Origin: CAZOMR01 sp964580655
GTDB lineage: Bacteria > RBG-13-61-14 > CAZOMR01
NCBI GenBank assembly: GCA_964580655.1
Contig: CAZOMR010000100.1
Coordinates: forward strand, 1 to 11,416
Length of the DNA stretch: 11,416 nucleotides
Direction of reading: 5' to 3'
Part shown: positions 7,026-11,416 of the stretch, one piece after another
Layout of the letters: each line of letters opens with the position of its first letter
How positions within the stretch are numbered: position 1 is the stretch's first letter
Program-made: the position numbers and the translations under genes
The notes under the pieces: model-generated
What the model was told of the DNA's origin: nothing
Databases searched by the model: none
Seen by the model: only the letters and a program-made list of their open reading frames with translations

Positions 7026-8444
7026 TTGCGGGTGCTTCTTATCAGGCCCAATTCCGTGAATATCGTGGCCAGTCCGGCTCCACTGGGATTAGGCTATCTT
7101 GCCCAGGCTTTACGCTCTAGCCGCAATGACGAAGTCAAAATCCTTGATGCGCGTATTGGGCGGCTTGCTCCAGAAGAGGTTCTTCATGCGGTCCGGGAAT
7201 TCGCCCCCCGGGTTGTGGGCATTAGCGCACTCAGCCTGGATGCAAAAGAGGCGCACCATCTCGCAAGGCTGATCAAGTCGGAGCGACCTGGAGGAAAGGG
7301 CAGGCCGGAGCCGACCATTGTGTTGGGGGGGGCCTATGCCTCGGCCAGGGGAGAACCGATCCTTGAGGACATGTCCGTGGATTACCTTGTGCTGGGCGAG
7401 GGGGAAGCCACGCTGGCTGAGCTTATCAATGCTCTTGAGGGGCAGGGTGAAATAGAAAATGTGGCCGGTATCATCCGCAGGGATAACGGCAAACCAGTAA
7501 GGAACCGGCCCAGGGTTCCGGAGGAAGACCTGGATCGGCTCTCCGTGGCCTGGGACCTTATCGGTCCGGAGAGATATTTTTCGCCCTGGGCAAGGACCTC
7601 GGAGAACACCCTACAGAGGTCCTCGCGGATGATGTCCATATTAACCTCCCGCGGGTGTCCTTATAATTGCATTTTTTGTCATAATCTATTCGGCAAAAAA
7701 TTCCGGGCTCGCACTCCGGAGAATGTGGTGCAGGAGATCAAGGAACTGGCTCTGAGGTACAGGGCGAGAGAATTCGAGATCATTGATGACAGCTTCAACC
7801 TTGATCTCGACCGGGCGAAGACCATCGCCCGTCTGCTGGCGGAGCTCCCGGTGAAACTCCACTTTACATTCCCCAATGGCCTGCGCGCTGACCGTATGGA
7901 CGAGAATCTCCTGGACCTCTTGAAAAGTGCCGGGACATATAGAATTGATTACGCAGTTGAAAGCGCAGTGCCCAGGATACAGAAGATGATGGGGAAGAGA
8001 CTGAACCTCTCACGGACTAAAGAGGTCATCGCAGAGACTTCCCGGCGCCGCATCCTCACTGCCGGCTATTTCATCCTTGGTTTTCCCGGGGAGACCGAGC
8101 AGGAGATGCAGGCCACGGTGGAATGGGCGCTCCGGTCGAAACTGCATATTGCCAGCTTTTTTTACCTTCATCCTTTTCCAGGAACGCCTCTTGCGAATTC
8201 AAGCCCAGAGCTTGCGGCCCGTGTCCGGGACACGGATTTCTCTGACTACTCCACTATCACGATCAACCTGAGTGCGATTCCGGACGATCTGATGCGCAAG
8301 ATACGCCGGTCAGCTTACCGCGGCTTTTATTTTCATCCTTCACGGATCGCGCGGAACCTGAGAGATGCTCCCAAGAACTTTCGGACCCTGATAAGCGTCT
8401 TTGATATTATACGGCTCTCGCTCAAGGACTCGGTTAATTACTGA
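7026..8444 (+). CDS. Radical SAM protein with N-terminal B12-binding-like domain
   Basis: Residues 1 to about 160 have the Rossmann-like layout of the cobalamin-binding domain of class B radical SAM enzymes: opening strand MRVLLIRP, GLGYLAQAL (21-29), VVGISALS (63-70), VLGGAYAS (99-106) and the typical LVLGEGEATLAEL (121-133). The radical SAM core starts at about 200, with the iron-sulfur cluster motif CPYNCIFC giving C211, C215 and C218. Later come the strands EIIDDSFNLD (251-260), FPNGLRAD (282-289), the YAVES block (309-313) and GYFILGFPGET (347-357). The cobalamin-ligand motif DxHxxG is not seen: the equivalent place reads DARIGR (41-46). The protein would thus bind B12 without a lower histidine, or not at all. 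Members of this broad group methylate or rearrange lipids, hopanoids, bacteriochlorophylls or natural products; the substrate here is unknown. The TTG start is weakly expressed as a rule. The stop codon directly abuts the next gene, pointing to a shared process. Confidence 0.9.
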   Translation: MRVLLIRPNSVNIVASPAPLGLGYLAQALRSSRNDEVKILDARIGRLAPEEVLHAVREFAPRVVGISALSLDAKEAHHLARLIKSERPGGKGRPEPTIVLGGAYASARGEPILEDMSVDYLVLGEGEATLAELINALEGQGEIENVAGIIRRDNGKPVRNRPRVPEEDLDRLSVAWDLIGPERYFSPWARTSENTLQRSSRMMSILTSRGCPYNCIFCHNLFGKKFRARTPENVVQEIKELALRYRAREFEIIDDSFNLDLDRAKTIARLLAELPVKLHFTFPNGLRADRMDENLLDLLKSAGTYRIDYAVESAVPRIQKMMGKRLNLSRTKEVIAETSRRRILTAGYFILGFPGETEQEMQATVEWALRSKLHIASFFYLHPFPGTPLANSSPELAARVRDTDFSDYSTITINLSAIPDDLMRKIRRSAYRGFYFHPSRIARNLRDAPKNFRTLISVFDIIRLSLKDSVNY

Positions 8445-11348
8445 GTGGAGCAAGAAGCGCATCCTGCAGATTCCATGGAGATGCCAGGCACCACATCAGA
8501 GCTATCTGGCCGAAGGCGCGAATATGTTGTCGCGGCCTTTCTCGCTTTTGCCTTTCCACTTTTTCTCTGCGCACCGCACTGGATAGCTGGCCGGAGCCTG
8601 TTTGCCGGAGTTATCCAGGAGCAGTACTACCTTCTCGGTCAGTTCTCCTTTGACCACCAGATCATCGAGGACTTCTCAGAAGGTCGCTTTCCTCTCTGGA
8701 ACCCGCACAACGCCCTGGGCACTCCGCTGATCGGCAATATGCTGTCCAGCGTGTTTTATCCGCTCAAAATTCTCACCTACCTCGCCAACAACATCTGGAT
8801 GCGCGACATCTACATAATTCTTCGGCTCTGGCTGGCCGGCTTTTTCGCCTATGTGTTCGCGCGATCCCGCGGCTCAGGCCGGGCCGCTTCAATCTTTGTC
8901 ATGGCAGGGTTCTCACTCACAGGATACTTCAGAACCTTTATCAACGAGAACTATCTCAACGCGGATGTTCTTATCCCCCTGTTACTCATCTCCATTGATC
9001 GCATCATCAGGCCTGGCAGGATTCGCCATGTCATCCTTGCCGGCCTGGTCCTTTTCGGCATCCTGAACTGCGGTCATCCAGAAGCCGCCTATTACGGCAT
9101 CCTTTTTGGAGGGTTATATTTCCTGGTCGGTGTCATTGCAGTATCCCGGGACATGATTCTGCCCGCTGTGTTCCGGCTGGGAACCGCTTTTATGCTTGGC
9201 CTTCTTCTTTCCCTGCCACTGTTAATTCCATTTCTCGAATACTGGTCTCGCGGAGTGCATTTCCACCCTCCCGGGGCCGGTTTCTATCACTACCCTATCC
9301 GGCAGGCCATCGCACTCCTCTCTCCCTGGTTCTTCAAGCCGCCCCTTCCGGGAACGGCCTTTCTCGGACCGGTCAACATGGCGTGGAACCTGCTCGGCCA
9401 CGGCGTGCCGGCATATCATGTCACATCAGTTCCCTGGCTGATCCCTTATACTGGAATACTGACTGTCTTCCTTGCCCTGCTTGCCTTCCTTCGCATAAAA
9501 AAGCTGGATGCGCGCTCGCTGTTCTTTGCGGCATTTGCCGTGTTCTTCATGGGGGTCATGTTTGGTCTGCCCGGGTTCAACCTGATCGGGTTTCTTCCAA
9601 TCTTCAATTTTTCCGGAAACTTCAAGCATCCCATGCCAGCCTTGAGCTTTGCCCTGGTTTTCCTTGCAGGAAAAACCCTTGACGACCTCATTGCCGAGAG
9701 AATCTCATTCAGGCAGATCCTTTCCGCAGGCGCAATGCTATTTTTGATCATCATCGGCTTCGGATTATGGCATGAGCCGCTTTCTGCTGGCCGCGACTAT
9801 CTTAATCCGGAGACAGGAATTCATCTGCTGATCCTGGCCCTGGTGGTGCTCTGGCTTGCGGGCTCAAGCAGATGGGGAGCGCCTCTCCCGCTATTCCTTC
9901 GGACATGGCTCATCGGTGCGGTCGCGGTCTTCGCATTGGTTGCTGGCCTTGTGCTTGATGGGCTCTGGCATAAAAGCCTTGAGCCGGACTACCTGTCAAA
10001 GATCAAGAATAGTCCTGCGCTGAATCTCCTGGACAAAGCCCCCAAGCCGCATCGGACTTACATCATGCAGGGGATCATGCCGCCTAATCTCAACATCCTT
10101 TTCAATATCAATGACCTCCGTGTCATGGACGGCATCAATGACAGACACTTTGTGGACGCGATAAACGAGATCAACGGCATGGATCGGCTCTCCGCATTTG
10201 ATTACTGGTATAACAATGTAGGATACCTCCAACCGAGGCCGAGGGGGGTCGGGCATCCACTGTTTAAGCTCTTCAATGTGCGCTACATCCTCTCGGATAA
10301 CCCGCTTCCCTATCATGATTCCATCCATGAGCTTCTCGATAAAGCAAGAGCGCTTGCCCCTTCGCCAGGGCATCTCGGCCGTGTCCGAATTCCCTTTCAG
10401 AAAGGCGAGGCCGATGCCCTCTTTCAGCATCCTCCGTCCCGGGTTGAGTTGGAGCTGAGCGAGGAGATGGCAGTCGCTTTTCAACCCGGCATAGTCCGTC
10501 GGGCCTGGCGGCTTGAGAAGGACGGAGTGTGGTTTGGCATCTCCTGCGGATTGGATGACAGGAGAGAGGGTCGTCTTCTTTATGCGCGGTATTTACATCC
10601 GGGAAAACACACCGGGGATCAGGAGTTGCCGGTTATATTTTTACCCATGCCCACCGGGCTTAATGGTCTGATCATATCAACCCTTGATCATGCCAGTGCG
10701 GATTATGACTGGTCCGGCTGGGCTGACCTGCGTCTCAAATTCAAGGCTTCTTCCGACCCAAGGGATTATCGGCTGATCCTGCCTGGGTCTATCTGGCTCT
10801 ATCAGAGGGATTCCTACGGAGCATCCGGACCGGCACAGCCCCGGGGCTTTCTAGCTGGCTGGGCCGAGGTTCTCCCCGATGAATCAAGCGTGCTTAAAGA
10901 GCTTTCCCGGCCAGGGTGTCCTTACAGCCGCCGTGTGTTCCTTGCGGGAGATAACCTGTCGGTTCCCTTTACCGCCCCTTATGAATGGAACGATGAATGG
11001 GAGAGGGCGATGGGTTGGGGTGAGGTCAGGTTCGAGCTTTATTCTCCGCAAAGGCTAAAGATAAGGGTCAAAGCGCATCATGATTGCTGGCTGGTTCTTT
11101 CCGATCTTTATTATCCGGGCTGGGAGGCCCTCGTTGATGATCATCCTTGCCGGATATATCGCGGCGATTATCTTCTTCGGGCACTGCCGGTTAGGGCAGG
11201 CGATCATATAGTAGAGTTCACATACAGACCATTATCCTTCCGAATCGCGCTCTGGGGCACTATGCTTTCAATCATCTTCATGGGCCTAATATCAGCCATT
11301 TTCGCAAATTTCAATTACACCATCTTTTTCCAGAAAGGAGAAGATTAA
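8445..11348 (+). CDS. YfhO-family polytopic membrane protein (GT-C-like), 967 residues
   Basis: The protein has a short cytoplasmic N-terminus, then about a dozen hydrophobic segments between roughly residues 28 and 505, a hydrophilic region of over 400 residues (about 506-930), and one last membrane helix near 932-954. The first loop carries the family hallmark RFPLWNPHNALGTPLIGN (81-98) followed by FYPLKIL, matching the LPLWNPY...G.PL block of YfhO proteins. NVRYILS (611-617) and the C-terminal YYPGWEALVDDHPCRIYRGDYL segment (from 889, including P-G-W and D-Y-L) are also typical. In Bacillus, YfhO takes part in glycosylating lipoteichoic acid from a lipid-linked sugar; by analogy this may transfer a sugar from a polyprenyl carrier on the outer face of the membrane. 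The loop acidic residue is E59 (IQEQYY) rather than the more usual D, so activity is uncertain. The start is doubtful: GTG 8445 directly follows the radical SAM stop but has no well-spaced Shine-Dalgarno; ATG 8475 or 8481 are alternatives. Confidence 0.85.
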   Translation: MEQEAHPADSMEMPGTTSELSGRRREYVVAAFLAFAFPLFLCAPHWIAGRSLFAGVIQEQYYLLGQFSFDHQIIEDFSEGRFPLWNPHNALGTPLIGNMLSSVFYPLKILTYLANNIWMRDIYIILRLWLAGFFAYVFARSRGSGRAASIFVMAGFSLTGYFRTFINENYLNADVLIPLLLISIDRIIRPGRIRHVILAGLVLFGILNCGHPEAAYYGILFGGLYFLVGVIAVSRDMILPAVFRLGTAFMLGLLLSLPLLIPFLEYWSRGVHFHPPGAGFYHYPIRQAIALLSPWFFKPPLPGTAFLGPVNMAWNLLGHGVPAYHVTSVPWLIPYTGILTVFLALLAFLRIKKLDARSLFFAAFAVFFMGVMFGLPGFNLIGFLPIFNFSGNFKHPMPALSFALVFLAGKTLDDLIAERISFRQILSAGAMLFLIIIGFGLWHEPLSAGRDYLNPETGIHLLILALVVLWLAGSSRWGAPLPLFLRTWLIGAVAVFALVAGLVLDGLWHKSLEPDYLSKIKNSPALNLLDKAPKPHRTYIMQGIMPPNLNILFNINDLRVMDGINDRHFVDAINEINGMDRLSAFDYWYNNVGYLQPRPRGVGHPLFKLFNVRYILSDNPLPYHDSIHELLDKARALAPSPGHLGRVRIPFQKGEADALFQHPPSRVELELSEEMAVAFQPGIVRRAWRLEKDGVWFGISCGLDDRREGRLLYARYLHPGKHTGDQELPVIFLPMPTGLNGLIISTLDHASADYDWSGWADLRLKFKASSDPRDYRLILPGSIWLYQRDSYGASGPAQPRGFLAGWAEVLPDESSVLKELSRPGCPYSRRVFLAGDNLSVPFTAPYEWNDEWERAMGWGEVRFELYSPQRLKIRVKAHHDCWLVLSDLYYPGWEALVDDHPCRIYRGDYLLRALPVRAGDHIVEFTYRPLSFRIALWGTMLSIIFMGLISAIFANFNYTIFFQKGED

Positions 11349-11363
11349 AATAGTTAAGCTATT
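11349..11363. repeat. Short inverted repeat just upstream of the right-hand promoter
   Basis: AATAG (11349-11353) and CTATT (11359-11363) pair across a 5-base loop. It begins immediately after the YfhO-family stop codon and ends one base before the -35 box. The AT-rich 5-bp stem is too weak for a good terminator, so it is either a small operator-like site or chance. No stronger terminator for the operon was found in the window. Confidence 0.3.
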
Positions 11364-11364
11364 A

Positions 11365-11394
11365 TTGACATCTGCATAAGTAATGTTATATAAT
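11365..11394 (+). promoter_or_regulatory. Consensus sigma-70-type promoter for the next gene
   Basis: TTGACA (11365-11370) and TATAAT (11389-11394) are both exact consensus hexamers, 18 bases apart, within an AT-rich gap. Transcription would start at about 11401. The -10 box lies inside the 8-base palindrome TTATATAA (11386-11393). The promoter drives a gene that begins beyond the right edge; its product is unknown. It marks the likely end of the argG-to-YfhO transcription unit. Confidence 0.8.
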
Positions 11395-11408
11395 AAGAGC
11401 ATCCCGAT

Positions 11409-11416
11409 AAGGAGGA
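11409..11416 (+). promoter_or_regulatory. Strong Shine-Dalgarno at the right edge
   Basis: AAGGAGGA ends the window and matches the anti-Shine-Dalgarno almost fully. With a predicted transcription start near 11401, the leader before this site is only about 8 bases, so the next gene would have a very short 5' leader and probably high expression. Its start codon should lie within about 10 bases past the edge. Confidence 0.65.

Noticed and set aside
8401..8586. Alternative small + strand open frame across the radical SAM/YfhO junction
   Set aside because: It overlaps two supported genes in another frame, with no ribosome site or recognisable motif.
11349..11363. Intrinsic terminator after the YfhO-family gene
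   Set aside because: Only five AT-rich base pairs and no T tract after the right arm; too weak to call.

Overview
The window is a stretch of bacterial chromosome carrying seven intact genes, all on the + strand, filling about 98% of the sequence. The order is argininosuccinate synthase (argG), a class V aminotransferase, D-3-phosphoglycerate dehydrogenase (serA), adenylosuccinate synthetase (purA), a divergent ATP-type phosphoenolpyruvate carboxykinase, a radical SAM protein with a B12-binding-like N-terminal domain, and a 967-residue YfhO-family membrane protein. I see no rRNA, tRNA, CRISPR, transposase or phage gene. The coding sequence looks moderately GC-rich and uniform from gene to gene. 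The organism cannot be named from this alone. A free-living, biosynthetically competent bacterium fits best, perhaps from the Desulfobacterota, Nitrospirota or a neighbouring candidate phylum, where radical SAM/B12 proteins and YfhO-type proteins are common; this placement is a guess.

Layout: bases 1-118 hold an imperfect hairpin (8-32), then a good sigma-70-type promoter (TTGACA, 17-bp spacer, TAAAAT) whose -10 box lies inside a perfect 7-bp inverted repeat (82-98), a plausible operator. The seven genes follow with very short gaps (8, 34, 27, 23, 44 and 0 bp), most with clear Shine-Dalgarno sequences, and no internal terminator was found. After the last stop codon at 11348 a second strong promoter (TTGACA, 18-bp spacer, TATAAT) and a Shine-Dalgarno sequence run to the window edge, so another gene begins just outside. 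The simplest reading is one long transcription unit of about 11.2 kb between two promoters.

How the genes may work together: the first five are central metabolism. ArgG and PurA both condense aspartate onto another molecule, and their downstream lyases (not in this window) release fumarate. Fumarate can return to oxaloacetate, PEP carboxykinase converts oxaloacetate to PEP, PEP can run back to 3-phosphoglycerate, and SerA with the neighbouring aminotransferase would carry that toward serine. This carbon link is inference from gene content. The last two genes (radical SAM and YfhO-like) look like a separate envelope or lipid/glycan-modification pair attached to the end of the operon; their substrates are unknown.

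The least ordinary items are the divergent PEP carboxykinase inside a purA/serA operon, the aminotransferase that probably stands in for SerC, the radical SAM/YfhO pair whose genes abut with no gap, and the dyads at the two promoters. I did not find convincing evidence of a wholly new system.
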